Shown here piece by piece: positions 21,107 to 31,949 of a stretch of DNA of 64,000 nt. Within the stretch, counting starts at the first letter, position 1; the number at the start of each line of letters is the position of its first letter. The notes under the pieces were generated by a model. That model was given only the letters and a program-made list of their open reading frames with translations, was not told the origin of the DNA and ran no database searches. Position numbers and translations under genes: made by a program. The stretch is taken from contig NC_079242.1 of assembly GCF_028009165.1 (NCBI RefSeq), positions 5,270,001-5,334,000 on the forward strand. The letters run 5' to 3'. Source of the DNA: Akanthomyces muscarius (lineage: Eukaryota; Ascomycota; Sordariomycetes; Hypocreales; Cordycipitaceae).

Positions 21107-22336
21107 CTAAGAAGCAACGAGGTTCTCGTATTGCGGCAAAATCCATGGCTTGCTTTTCAGGAAAGATGGAGTGACATCAATTTTGTCCAGGCTCAATTTC
21201 GAAGCCAGTCCCGCAAACCAATAGAAAGCCTTGACTCCAAGTTCGCTAGATGGATAAGCTAAGCTCGGCAAGCCCAGCGGTAGTTGTTGAGATTTCTGCA
21301 CAAACGGCCGAAGAGTCTTTTCATATGCCGTTAGAGCTGTCGCAATATCGACGCCGGTCGATATTTCGCCTGCGAGAACGTATGCTCCGATGAGAGCCAA
21401 GCTCGTGCCCATACCGGTTAGTGGAGTCGGGCAGTACGCAGCATCGCCCAGCAGTACCACTCGGTCCTTGGACCACGCGCTGATCTTGACCTGCACCGCG
21501 CTTTGAGCATAAAAGTCATCTGCTTCCCGCAAGCCGTCGACCAAACGCCCGGATTCCCAGCCTGCATCTTTGAAGACGTTCTCGAAAAGCGTCTTCTGGG
21601 CGTCAACACCTTGTTTCAAAGCCTCTTCCATCTCGTCTTGGTGGGCCATGGTTGCCAAGTAGCCCTGGCCCTGTTCGGTGCTGTGCCATCGGGTGCACAA
21701 GATTCGTTCGTTGGGGGCAACGTAGACGGTGGCGCAGCCGGAATCGTTCGCTGTTCGTGGTATTCTGTAGTATGCACTATAAACGCCGAGGTTGCGCGAC
21801 TCGTCCGCGATTGCTGGGTTCTCGCTCAACATTTGCTGTCGAATCTTGGAATTCTGACCATCTGCGGCGACAACGAGATCGTATTCGCCCACACTCCCGT
21901 CCGAGAATGTGACGGTAGCGCTGTCATGGTGTGATTGGATACTTTGAACAGTTGTACCAAGTAGGATCTGAACGCTTGAAGCGTTTTTCGAATTTAATAA
22001 GCGAGATAAATCACCTCGCATGATTTCAAACTCGCTGCTCAAGCCCTGTGCTCGTGCGGAGGACTCCGTGCCAGAAAAAAACGCCTGCTCAGCTCCACGA
22101 CTGTCGACGAAGCGCACTCCGGATTCCTGCACAGCAAGACTTCGAATCTCGTCCAGTATGTCCATGTGCTTGGTGACTTCGATGCCATGGCTGCGAATGT
22201 CAATCTGCTGACCGCTATCGCGAAGCTCAGAGGAACGTTCAACAATTGTGCATGCATGTCCGAGTCGAGTGGCCCAGAAGGCGAACGCGGGGCCGGCGAT
22301 GCCGGCGCCTGATATCAAAATGCGAAGGCTTGCCAT
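21107..22336 (-). CDS. FAD-dependent monooxygenase, salicylate hydroxylase/TetX-like group
   Basis: A single exon encodes 409 residues. The N-terminal Rossmann motif LISGAGIAGPAF (GxGxxG, residues about 8-16) and an acidic end to the second strand (IVER) bind FAD. The DG motif is seen in VVAADGQNSKI, and the GD motif in VVLLGDAAYCPTPLTGMG near residue 305 closes the flavin site. Length and motif order are those of class A flavoprotein monooxygenases, which use NAD(P)H to hydroxylate aromatic or polyketide-like substrates. The hydrophobic C-terminal region could contribute to the substrate pocket. It diverges from an MFS exporter, and a Zn2Cys6 regulator follows that exporter, which suggests a shared small-molecule pathway or detoxification task. 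The substrate cannot be named. Confidence 0.88.
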   Translation of the reverse strand: MASLRILISGAGIAGPAFAFWATRLGHACTIVERSSELRDSGQQIDIRSHGIEVTKHMDILDEIRSLAVQESGVRFVDSRGAEQAFFSGTESSARAQGLSSEFEIMRGDLSRLLNSKNASSVQILLGTTVQSIQSHHDSATVTFSDGSVGEYDLVVAADGQNSKIRQQMLSENPAIADESRNLGVYSAYYRIPRTANDSGCATVYVAPNERILCTRWHSTEQGQGYLATMAHQDEMEEALKQGVDAQKTLFENVFKDAGWESGRLVDGLREADDFYAQSAVQVKISAWSKDRVVLLGDAAYCPTPLTGMGTSLALIGAYVLAGEISTGVDIATALTAYEKTLRPFVQKSQQLPLGLPSLAYPSSELGVKAFYWFAGLASKLSLDKIDVTPSFLKSKPWILPQYENLVAS

Positions 22337-22592
22337 GGCTTTGAGCAGTGCGAATTGGAGCGGGGGCCTGTAGGTACTGCAACTGTATTAGTGGGCAGAA
22401 GCGTCTACGACGGCGCATTGCGCGAGACTTATAGTCAGTTCCTCCGTAGAGATAGCGTAACTGCCAAGAATGTTTCGGGTCTGTTAGACTCTCAGACGTC
22501 ATCGAAGAGATTTATGTGCGTCGTCATCGACCATGTAGAGCAATTGCAGGGAGCGCAACTCACACACAGAGGCCACCGTGGCGGACTCGTCT

Positions 22593-22601
22593 CGGGGGCC
22601 G
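22593..22601. promoter_or_regulatory. CGG-N3-CCG candidate Zn2Cys6 site
   Basis: CGGGGGCCG places CGG and CCG half-sites three bases apart, near the middle of the divergent promoter. Short sites like this arise by chance, so it is only a candidate. Confidence 0.3.
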
Positions 22602-22732
22602 ATGCGCTGAAGGACAAATCCACAAGCACCGAGCCAAATTGGGCGATGTGCAAGGCTAGCCAATCAACGTGCTTAGGATTGGGGCTGCCCAAAAGAGGAA
22701 TCTTTGAACCAATCGGAGGCGCTTCTGCCTGC

Positions 22733-22742
22733 CGGAGCTCCG
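22733..22742. promoter_or_regulatory. CGG-N4-CCG palindrome, candidate Zn2Cys6 site
   Basis: CGGAGCTCCG is a perfect 10-base palindrome of CGG and CCG half-sites, 239 bases before the MFS start. It could bind a dimeric Zn2Cys6 regulator such as the one encoded at 25417-27495. Confidence 0.35.
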
Positions 22743-22940
22743 ATTCAATCCCGACGGTTTACCAAATCCAGTAATTGGGCACCGGAAAGCCTCAGAAAGG
22801 CCTTTCTCTTAACATAAAGGAATGACATGGCCAATGCGTCACAAGCCTTAAAGCATCAAAATTTCTGTTATTTTGAAAGCTTCTGAAACACTCTTCTTTC
22901 AAAGTGTCTTGCTTCATTCCGCTTCTAGTACATTCGCAAA

Positions 22941-22967
22941 CCCCCCCCCCCCCCCCCCCCCCCCCCC
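22941..22967 (+). repeat. 27-base poly-C run in the MFS 5' leader
   Basis: Twenty-seven consecutive C residues end 13 bases before the MFS start codon. The tract is very likely to vary in length and may form structured DNA or RNA in the leader. Confidence 0.85.
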
Positions 22968-22980
22968 GACGTTGACAGCC

Positions 22981-24986
22981 ATGGAAATCGAGTCCATGGA
23001 GAAGTCGCGGCACCGCGACAACGAAAATCAGCCGAATGATGATGCTGATCAGGAGCTCGAATATCCAAAGGGATTGAAACTCGTCCTGATCTTCACAGCT
23101 CTTTGCCTTACCAATTTTCTTGTCGCTTTAGTGAGTATACCGTGTCTTCTATGGCATTGATCTACAAAGTCGTCGGAGCTGACTGGCCGTAGGACCAAAC
23201 TATCATTGCGACGGCTATTCCAACAATCACATCGCAGTTTCACAGCATTGAAGATATTGGATGGTACGGAAGCGCATACCTCCTCACCACGTGCAGCTTT
23301 CAGCTCTTCTTTGGCAAGCTGTACACGCTGCTGTCCATTAAATGGACCTTTGTGGCTGCTGTTCTGATTTTTGAAGTGGGATCTGCAATATGTGGTGCAA
23401 GCCCTAATTCGATCGCCTTGATTGTCGGACGCGCAATTGCGGGCATAGGGGGGTCTGGCGTTTTTTCCGGAGCGCTCATCATCATTGCAAAGTCAGTTCC
23501 GTTGGCCAAGAGACCTGCGTTCACAGGCATACTTGGAGCCGTATGGGGCGTAGCGAGCGTGGTTGGGCCTCTGCTAGGAGGTGCATTTACAAGTGAGCAC
23601 TATTTAGTGGCATGTGTACTTTGTCAAGTACACACTTGCGAGGATGTATACTGATTTTCTCATCATAGGTCACGTCTCATGGCGATGGTGTTTCTACAGT
23701 AAGCCGCCCGGACTTGCGCTTGGATATTGATAGAAGACTGACAAATCGCTATCAGTCAATTTACCAATTGGGGTGGTAGCCATTCCATGCATCATATTCT
23801 TTCTCTCATCATCTCGATCACAACACGCGAAAGCCGGTGGATGGGCATCTGTCATACAACAGTTTGACCCTATCGGGACTGTTTTATTTGTCGTCAGTAT
23901 CATTTGTTTGTTGATTGCACTACAATGGGGAGGTAGCAAATATCCATGGAGCGATGGTCGTGTGATTGCTTTGCTTACTGTGTTTGGCATATCGAGCATC
24001 GCTTGGGCATTTACTCAGTGGAAGATGGGCGAGAACGCAACAGTACCCCTTCGTATTGCACGACAGCGCTCCGTAGCCTTTTCGACATTTTACATCTTTA
24101 CAGCTAGCGCAGCGTTTGTGATACCAATTTATTATTTGCCTATTTGGTAAGTAGCTTCGAAGAAACGAGAACGTTTTGTCAACTAATGAAGCGCAGGTTT
24201 CAGGGCATTAAAGGCGACTCCGCCTCACAGTCCGGTATCCACAACCTGCCCTTACTCCTCAGCGTCGGTAAGTATACCTCCGCAAGTCATTTCATTTTAT
24301 TTAAATGGATCCTTACTAAATATCGATAGTTGTATTCGCTATCGCTGGTGGAATAGGCGTCACAATCGTGGGGTACTACACGCCGTTCATGGTAGTAGGC
24401 GCCATTGTTATGTCGATCGGAGCTGGACTTCTCTTGTTGTTCCGAGTCAATATTCCTATCTCCATGTGGTATGCCAATGCCAAGTCCTGCATTGTCGACT
24501 TCGCCGAAAGGATATAACTGACACTTGCTTAGGCTTGGTTTCCAGATTGTATTTGGTGCTGGCGCTGGTCTTGGCCTGGAGCTTCCAAATATTGCCGTGC
24601 AAACGGTCTTGCCCAAGAAAGATGTTGCTATTGGCACATCCCTCGTTGTTCTTGCTCGCTCTTTGGGTGGTGCTATCTTCATTTCCGCTGCACAGAATGT
24701 TTTCAACGAGCACATCATTTCTGGCATGCGAGGGAGAGTCCCCGAGATTGATTACTCGGTGGTCCTGAATTCCGGCGCCACAGAGCTTCAAAAAACGATC
24801 AAGGACGTCGCTCCTGGCCAAGCAAACATTCTTTCCCGAGTCTTGAATGTGTACAATGACGCTATTGTGCAGACATGCATCGTTGCATTGGCGCTCGCGT
24901 GCGTTTCTATCCTGGGTGCAGTCGGTGTCGAGTGGCGAACTGTCAAGAAAAAGTCCAAGACGCCGAAATTTGACAATATTGGTTGA
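22981..24986 (+). CDS. MFS exporter, 14-helix drug/toxin efflux type
   Basis: Seven exons (22981-23130, 23193-23592, 23669-23698, 23756-24146, 24197-24267, 24330-24468, 24533-24986) give 544 residues, with all phases consistent. The acidic N-terminus precedes the first helix ([17 protein letters not shown]). [16 protein letters not shown] is the helix-1/D1 region of DHA2-type (14-helix) pumps. [19 protein letters not shown] and [19 protein letters not shown] carry the antiporter motif C and [15 protein letters not shown] follows, as in the aflatoxin-type and other fungal efflux pumps. It acts at the plasma membrane, driven by protons. It shares a promoter with the FAD monooxygenase, and its 3' end faces a Zn2Cys6 gene. 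Export of the monooxygenase substrate or product is the simplest reading. Confidence 0.92.
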
Positions 24987-25416
24987 CGGCCGCGGACGAA
25001 TGGCATCTCATTAATGACCAATACAATTCGGTCTTTTTGTTTCTAATTGACTGATACTTCAGAAGGAGTCTTTATGGCGTAGGCTTATGTACCCGAGTTG
25101 GGCCCTTCGTAGCAGTTGGTGTCAGGAAAAGTCATGTCTTCTTCTTACTCAGACAAGTGCACACAGAATCTTTACCTTCTTTGTTATTCTGGCTGTCATT
25201 GGCTACTTTGTTACTTGTATACCAAGACTTTTTGCGCAATTTTTTGCGCAAGGTTGTGGCAGAGGTGTTTTTTTTTTTTTCCTTCCATGTTTCCCTCGCC
25301 GTTACTTTGGGCACGATGTTTCTACTCTTAGTCTTCCTGCGTATGTTTCTTGCCAAATTTCACATTATGCGTTACCGTCTGCCCCTATGCCTAATTACAT
25401 GACTTTTAATGGTGCT
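24987..25416. other. convergent intergenic region
   Basis: This lies between the 3' ends of the MFS exporter and the Zn2Cys6 gene. It is T-rich, with 13 consecutive T residues at 25268-25280, and contains no gene I can support. Confidence 0.5.
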
Positions 25417-27495
25417 TCAATGCGGCATGTCGAAATCGACTGTATTGACCGCATCGTCGAAAAACCAGTCGCAATTGAGTTCGGTGTCCCAAAACAAGGG
25501 GTCGCTCCCCTCAGAGCACAAAAGTTGAATGGCAGACTGCTCTGCGATTGCAGCATTTTGATCTTTGGTCACCGAACCCGGATCACTGTATGGCTGCCCA
25601 ATGAGAGGCGCTTGCTGGTCATAATCGCTGTTGCTAAAGCCAGAGTTGCTTCGCATGCTTGGACGCGACTGCGTAGACTTGCTTTCCTCAAATCGCCACT
25701 TTTTCAGCTCCTCGACGATGAGAAACGACCTGCTGAGGCAATTTCGCTCATCTCGTATCATCAGGTCCTTTGCAACAGCACCAAGACGCTCCAAGTGCTC
25801 CTCCAAGCGAATGTCTTCAAATGGCAGGACCGCAGACGTGTCGACTGTCGATTTTTTTATTGTTTTGTAAAGCTTACATAACACGATGAGTGAGTATATG
25901 ATGCGCCCACCGTAGATGTGTGGTGGAAGAGCAAGCATATCGACCAAAGATAATCCAAGAAAACAGTTTAGTAGGGCGTGCGACGCAGTCATTGTTTCTT
26001 GCAATAGGACAAGATCGGCAGAACTCGTTTGCGCGTGTATAAAAGTGCAAGCTTTGAGGGATTTCAAGGCGAAGGGAGCAGCAAATTCACTGATGTTGTG
26101 ATTGACGTGCATTGCAGGCTCGCGTGCGTATAGCAAAGCCACAGATTGGCCGAAGTCAATAAGAGCTAAGTGCGTCAATACCAAATTTGCTTGCTACACT
26201 AGTTGCAAAAATGGGCAAAGTGTATCTTACCTCTTTGCAGCTCATTGAAAGTGCAGCTTTCCCTGTCAATCGTTCGCGGCGGTGTACGCTCAGCTGCATC
26301 ACGAGGACTAGTATTATGCGCAGAAGTTGGTCGCTGCCGGCTACTGAGGATTAGGCGTTGGTCTATTGTGTAATAGGCCAATTCTAATCTGACAAGCTCG
26401 CAGAAGAATTCGTCCGAGGGCGATACTTGAGCTCTTTGCAGGCTCGTCATTAACTCTTCCATATTTGAGGACCAGCTAAGCATTTTTGGTTGTCTTAAAA
26501 TGAGAGAAATGCTGATGCTGATTAGTGTTCGTGCGCCTGGGAGCGAAGAATAGCGCAATTACCTCTCTGAAATAATGAAGCATGTGAGCCACGCCCGTTG
26601 TCGCTCGGCGCGCTCCCAAGCTGTTTCAGTGGTCGCAGCAGGGGAGAAGTCGGCATTCTCTAGCTCTAAGTCAACAGCCATCGTGATCATGACACGGGCT
26701 AGCTGGTTGAAGTTGACCTGCTGGAAGCTTTCTGGAGCCCTGAACCATAGGGTCGAAATCTGGAGCGCCTGGACAAGCTCCAAGGACTTCTCTCCACGAA
26801 CAAAAGCACGGTCGGCGAGGACACGTTTTGTTTCCAGAATCAAAGCGTTTTGCTGAGCAATAGGGCAGAACCCAGCTGAGGCAACGCTGAGGATGGCTAG
26901 AAGAAGGACCGGCTTTGCCTCGCCTAGAGTTTCGATAGTCGTTCCTGTAGGAAATAGTACCACTGGGCATTTGGGGACAAAATGATCCATGAAATGGTAA
27001 AAGACTTTTCGCGAGGCTTCTCGAGTGATGAGAGAATCGATTCTGATTTGAAGTTGTTTGTCCTCGATGGACGGTAGTGGCCGCAGATCTGCAAGGTCAG
27101 CACTCTGTCTCTCTTCATCGGGTGACAAAAAGAAGGTGAAGCATACTTGACTGATTTGCAACCCCTAGGAAGGCAGAGGCGGCTTCTGCCTGTATTTGTC
27201 GGGTTTTAGTGAGAGTGCTCTCAGCCAGGCTTTCTCGTGTCTCTGTAGGGTTTTGGGAACCGCGATCATCAAACGCTTCGTCGTATTGGGATGACGCGCG
27301 TGATGTGCCAGAATTTGGCGATAACGGGGCTGTAGATGCGGCCAAAGAATTTATTCCAGCCAGTCTCGCATCAAAAACGCAGCGTTTTGACAATCTCTGG
27401 CACCTAGAGCACGGCGCCGCTGGCCTTGAGGTCTGTGTCTCGCACCGAGTTTTGGATGCTTTGCACGCCAAACAGGAGGTACTTTTTCGGGGCAT
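25417..27495 (-). CDS. Zn2Cys6 transcription factor next to monooxygenase/MFS pair
   Basis: Four exons (27495-27147, 27088-26563, 26511-26231, 26165-25417) give about 634 residues. The third exon may instead begin six bases earlier at 26517, in the same frame. The N-terminal finger has Cys8, 11, 18, 29, 32 and 39 (CLACKASKTRC and CSRCQRLSKRC), the Zn2Cys6 spacing. A Ser/Thr-rich linker follows, then a helical middle domain of the fungal-specific regulator type (VMITMAVDLELENADF, RAWLTCFIISER). The C-terminus is acidic and aromatic (LNCDWFFDDAVNTVDFDMPH), a plausible activation region. An upstream in-frame ATG at 27624 would add 43 residues. The position suggests it controls the divergent monooxygenase/MFS promoter; that is inference. 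Confidence 0.87.
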
Positions 27496-30091
27496 TCCCG
27501 TGTTTCTGGTGATGTATGGCGTTGGCTTGCTTTGCAAAACTGCCGAAGTAGGCCATGCGGAAGCGATTGGGAGAGGCGTTGTTCGTGACGGTTTCTTATC
27601 CAACTTAAACTTTGAAAAGGACATGGTGTGTGATCTAAGCAGCCAAGCGGTACCTGCAGCGTGCTACTCAAACCGCCTATCGTTGGCGAAGGTGCCGCCC
27701 AAGACAGGCAGGGGTAGATGACAGTGTCACTTGCAAGTTGTAACTTGCGACAGCCACGAATGGTAGATCACGAAACGCCATCCTTGGGCCTTAGCCATGG
27801 GACACGCTGGGTGGACCACGGCAAAATGTAATTCCGTAGACGTACTGACGAATAGGACGCGTAGAGTCACCTTGGGCGTTCTGGTTTTCAAAGGCTTTGC
27901 ATGGTTACTAAAGCCTTTGGAACGAATGCGATGGAAGAATGTGCGAATTCTGCGTTGCCGGATGATCAGAAGTTAGCCTTTTGCGCCGTTCCCAAGATGC
28001 ATGCTCAGCGGCCATTAATTTACAAGGGTAGGCCGTTCGCGCCAAAGCCAGTGGGTCACGAAGGCAGTTACAGGAAGACCAGCCACTGTAAGTTTCGTGC
28101 ACAGATTGATACCCTAGCGGCTGTCAAGGTACCGGTGCTCTTGAAGAGTCGGAGAAAGCACAAGTGCTTTCGGCAGTTGCCACGCGTCCATTATCGATAC
28201 CAGCGGATAAAACCCAAGCAGCTCTTTGCGCGATCATGTCTTCTATGACAGATGCTTCCAGTTCTTTTGACCGGTGGCGTACCACACGGCAATACTTGAC
28301 AAGCAAAGGTCGGCACCATCTTACCCTGCACTTTAAGCACTTCTCCTAGGTAAAAACCTTCGCGGCGAGTATCTTGTTTGTCTCGACCAGGCCTTCTCGC
28401 AAGATGTCGGCGTATTTTTACCATCGCGCCTGATGGCGGCGGGGACCGCGAAGTGTAGATCCAATTTGCTACCACTGAAACTAAGTGCGCTCCTGGCAAA
28501 CCACTTCTCTTACGCGAGATACAGCATAGATAGTTTAATCTAGATAGAGTGACGACGTCGCTTTAATTATGCTGCTATGTTCACTAAAAAAGAAAAAAAA
28601 GAAACGAGAATGAATGTTACCATTCGACCGTCAAAGTGTGGGGGTGGATAGAGTTCCGCTTTTTACAAGGTGCGAGTGACTGGCGATGGACGGGTTTAGG
28701 TACTTACGTTGGCACGTAACCTTCTGAACGCGGCTAGTTGTTAGCCCATGTATTCTTCTAACATGGCGGAATGCAGAAGCCACATCGAGCGAAGCGAGGG
28801 AGGAGAGGGCGTATATCTTCGGGTTGAGAGAGGGTACGGTTGAGAGATGCCTGTATTCAGAGAGCGATGCAATATTCGAGGCACGATCCTGAAAATGGGG
28901 CGTCTGTCGATGGAGTTCAGGCTATCTAGGTACCAAATAAGTAACTAAGGGACGTCGCCGCGCCACGCGCAACACCATGGTTCTGATACCGCTCCCTGTG
29001 CCGAGGGCCAAGAAACGTACGAGTCGGTGGTGCGATATGAGGTGGCGCTCTTTTGGTCTTTTTCTTCCTCTTCGAATTTCAGATTTCTAATAATAAATGG
29101 CGATAATATTGCTCCGTAGGATAACAGACGGAACCGAGCGAGTGAGATCCCGGCACAGTGGTGTATTCGTACCTTTCTTTGTACTAATTGGCATAGATTC
29201 ACACATGCATGCCCCGAAAACTCAGGCGGGCTATCCACTGACGGAAGCCCTGAAGTGCGCTAAATAACACTGCGAGGTAGCCCGGCCACTCGCTTAAATC
29301 AGAAGTCCCAGCGTGTACTGGTAGGCAGCTTCGCGCTGGCCTGACAGGCCACATGTCCGCGGCATCCGGACCGAGTCCTGCTCTGCTGCAAGATTCCGAT
29401 TGCAGACGGCCGTGATGCTCACGACTAGAACCGCACTAAAAGTCCGCCCAAGGTCCTCGTTACATCGCATCTGCTTTCGTACTAATCTGTACGCTCGCTC
29501 GGGAAGCTGCCACTGACCACTAACTTGCGGGCTTACCTAGCTAACGAGTTGATTCACGGTTGTGTAAATTCTGCCGCTCATCACAGCCGAACGCATTTTC
29601 GATCTTCCCCGCCTCATCCCCACGAACCACGCCTGTCTTGCCACACTGCTGTTGTTTTCTCAACCTTCCAACATCATTTCACCATCCAGCGAAAATCCGT
29701 TCGACATCTTCTCGGCTGACATTTCGTCACCCGGCTTTCGTCTTCTCTTCTGCTGGTGCTGCCGGAGCACCTTTGCGCCCGCACTGCTGTAACATCAAAC
29801 AGCCACACGCCGCAAAGTCTCGTCGTCACTGATTTCCCTCCACATGCGACACGATTGCCGTTGACTGTTCCTCGCCTGCCTCTTTCTTCTTCCGACTCCA
29901 TACTCACCGGTCAGCCGTTATTCTGCGCTCCTCACGCGAGTCGGGTCTTTTTTCGACCACTCCACACTTTGAGCGGGCCACCCTACGACACCGGTATTTT
30001 TCCGTCGCTCCCAGTCGCAAATACCGACATTGGCCGAGCTTTGATCTTTCTTCTTCTTCTCTTCCCATCCTTACACAAACACACGACCGAA
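27496..30091. other. long non-coding stretch upstream of the 76-residue gene
   Basis: About 2.6 kb without a supported gene. The left part is the promoter of the Zn2Cys6 gene. A frame at 27901-28248 lacks motifs and introns and looks random. From about 29570 to 30090 the sequence is strongly pyrimidine-rich and is probably the promoter and 5' leader of the small gene at 30092, with short upstream frames. Confidence 0.45.
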
Positions 30092-30322
30092 ATGGACGCT
30101 CCCATCTCGTCACCATCGCAGGGCGGTGCCTCCTCCACCGCAGCGGCCTCTTCGCTCCGCACATCGCCCGACCAGATGGCCTCGGCGCCCGCCCCGCCAC
30201 CCCAGGACCTGAGGAAACCCTCAACCGACGTCTTTCTCAAGGATTTTACCCTCGTCGCCGAGGCGGCCAAGCGCGCCCAAGTCGCCGTCATGGTCCGCGA
30301 CTTTGAAAATTGTGGCCTATAG
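30092..30322 (+). CDS. small 76-residue protein of unknown function
   Basis: The frame starts MDAPISSPSQ and ends FENCGL. The first 45 residues are Ser/Ala/Pro-rich and probably disordered. The last 30 form a likely helix (FLKDFTLVAEAAKRAQVAVM), with a mixed charged/hydrophobic pattern that looks constrained rather than random. The C-rich third positions match the codon style of the nearby genes. The same frame is open upstream to 29756, but the ATG at 30092, after ACCGAA and a long CT-rich leader, is the natural start. I do not recognise a family. It could be a conserved small fungal protein, or less likely the first exon of a longer gene, although I see no good donor. Confidence 0.5.
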   Translation: MDAPISSPSQGGASSTAAASSLRTSPDQMASAPAPPPQDLRKPSTDVFLKDFTLVAEAAKRAQVAVMVRDFENCGL

Positions 30323-30969
30323 TCCCCTTTACCCGACAACTTACGCCATCATGTCTTGCTGCCTCGCCAGGCGCTGGCGCAGTGACAGCGGCATTGTCGC
30401 AAAAACCCATCACATGTCAGCCGCACAATGCCCTCGATTCCACCTTTCTCATGCGACACTGGAAACCACCGCGACCATGGCTGTTTGAGCACCCGGCCCG
30501 ACTCAATCTTATCTTCAATTTTTTCTAAAGAATATGTCATCTTCTGCGACAGAATACATACAGTTGGGGCGGCACTTCACTTTAAAAAAAGGGATTTCTT
30601 TTGGTAACTTTTATTGGGACTGGTCCGCCCTTTTTGCTAGGTTGTTGGACCAGCCACGGTCACTGCATCGCTTCCGGCGCAGACTCAAGGCGTTTTCTGC
30701 TTCTTTGCTTTAGATCTAGGCCGTTTGGCTGGACACTAGATTTGTTTGAATTTCTCTTTTATTTTTGTATTTAGGTAGCATAGCCGGTATACCCCCCTCA
30801 AGTAGACGGACGGACGGATGGATGGATGGATGGATGAATTATTTGTTAAAAACATGCCACTGGCAATACACATTTCTTTTTCGACACTAGTATTTTCACG
30901 ACAGATGTATGCTCAAGAAGATGAAGTAATCTAGCGCTTACTATATGCTACAATACAGCCTACTAGGCA
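30323..30969. other. 3' flank and intergenic region with microsatellite
   Basis: No gene is seen. This is probably the 3' UTR of the small upstream gene and the 3' flank of the convergent SDR gene. It contains a tetranucleotide repeat at 30805-30835. Confidence 0.45.
30805..30835. repeat. GGAC/GGAT tetranucleotide microsatellite
   Basis: About three GGAC units pass into about five GGAT units, a simple repeat in a non-coding region. Confidence 0.8.
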
Positions 30970-31949
30970 TCAAATTTTGGCTACCTGCGACGCACCGCCA
31001 TCGACACGAATTGTCGCGCCATTGCAAAAGGCACTGCAAGTGTTAGCACGCGACCAACCAAAACTCGAAAGAAGATGGAAATGATAGACTCACCCAGCCT
31101 TGCTCGACAGATAGATGCAAGCCCCCGCCGCATCCTCAGGCTTACCCACCCGTCGCAGGGGCACTTCGCTCTTGATGTAGTCGCCCGCCGCCTCGAGCGT
31201 CGCCTTCATCATGTGGCTGGGGAACGGCCCACAGGCAATCACGTTGCTCGTGACGAACCGCGGACCGAGATCCCTCGCCAAATGCCGCGAGAGCTGGTGC
31301 AGGCCAGCCTTGGCCGCCGAGTAGGCAAAGTTGGACGTCGACGGTGTGCGGATGCCGTCAATGGAGCCGATATGGATCAGCCGCGCCGGGTCGTCGGCCG
31401 TGGCAGCTTGCTCGAGCAGAGGCAACGCCTTTTGCGAGAGCGTAAAGACGCGCTGCAGGTCCAACGTCAGCACCTTGTTCCACGCGTGGTCCGGGTAGCT
31501 GTCAATGTCGGCGCCCCAGACCGCGCCGGCATTGTTGACGAGGACGTGCAGGCCCTTGGCGCGCCCGGCTTGGCCAATCGCGGTCGTCAGTTCAGCGACA
31601 AGGCGCTCGCATTCCTCGTAGGATTGCAGGTTGGCGGGGATGGCAAAGATCGAGCCGCCAGCTTTGGCGACAACGGGTTGCAGTTCGGCGACAACCGATT
31701 CGCAGGCCTTGCCATCGCGGCCGGTGATGAAGACGTTTGCGCCCGACTCAGCGTAGCCCTGGGTGATCATGCGGCCGATGCCCTTGGCGCCTACATCTGC
31801 TTAGCAGTCAACTAGTAAGAAACGGTGGCGAGCTTGGGTACCTCCGGTGATGAGGATATTCTTGCCCTGACGGAAAAAGAGTGAGCTTGATACAAAGTGA
31901 TGAGAAGTTAGGGGCGAACCTTGATGTTGAACAGACTGCAGGAATCCAT
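30970..31949 (-). CDS. short-chain dehydrogenase/reductase
   Basis: Four exons (31949-31920, 31866-31842, 31790-31094, 31033-30970) give 271 residues. Joining the two very short first exons reads MDSCSLFNIKGKNILITGGA and creates the cofactor motif TGGAKGIG. NNAG is seen in HVLVNNAGAVWGA, the catalytic Ser in LIHIGSIDG, and Tyr-x3-Lys in FAYSAAKAG. The last exon supplies the family's C-terminal NGATIRVDGGASQ. The length is that of a classical SDR, an NAD(P)H-dependent oxidoreductase. An Arg follows the NAD-binding strand (FITGRDGKA), which favours NADP. The substrate is unknown. The first donor is GTTCGC and the second GTACCC, both slightly unusual, but phases agree. Confidence 0.9.

Larger units (their letters stand above)
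22337..22980. promoter_or_regulatory. bidirectional promoter of monooxygenase and MFS genes
   Basis: The 644 bases separate two divergent start codons. They contain two CGG/CCG inverted pairs (listed separately), the class of site used by Zn2Cys6 proteins, and a 27-base C run next to the MFS start. Co-regulation of both genes is an inference from this arrangement. Confidence 0.55.

Noticed and set aside
27901..28248. A 115-residue plus-strand frame upstream of the first Zn2Cys6 gene
   Set aside because: There is no recognisable domain, splice partner or codon pattern; it is probably chance.
31075..31815. A 246-residue plus-strand frame
   Set aside because: It is antisense to the SDR gene, whose cofactor and catalytic motifs are complete.
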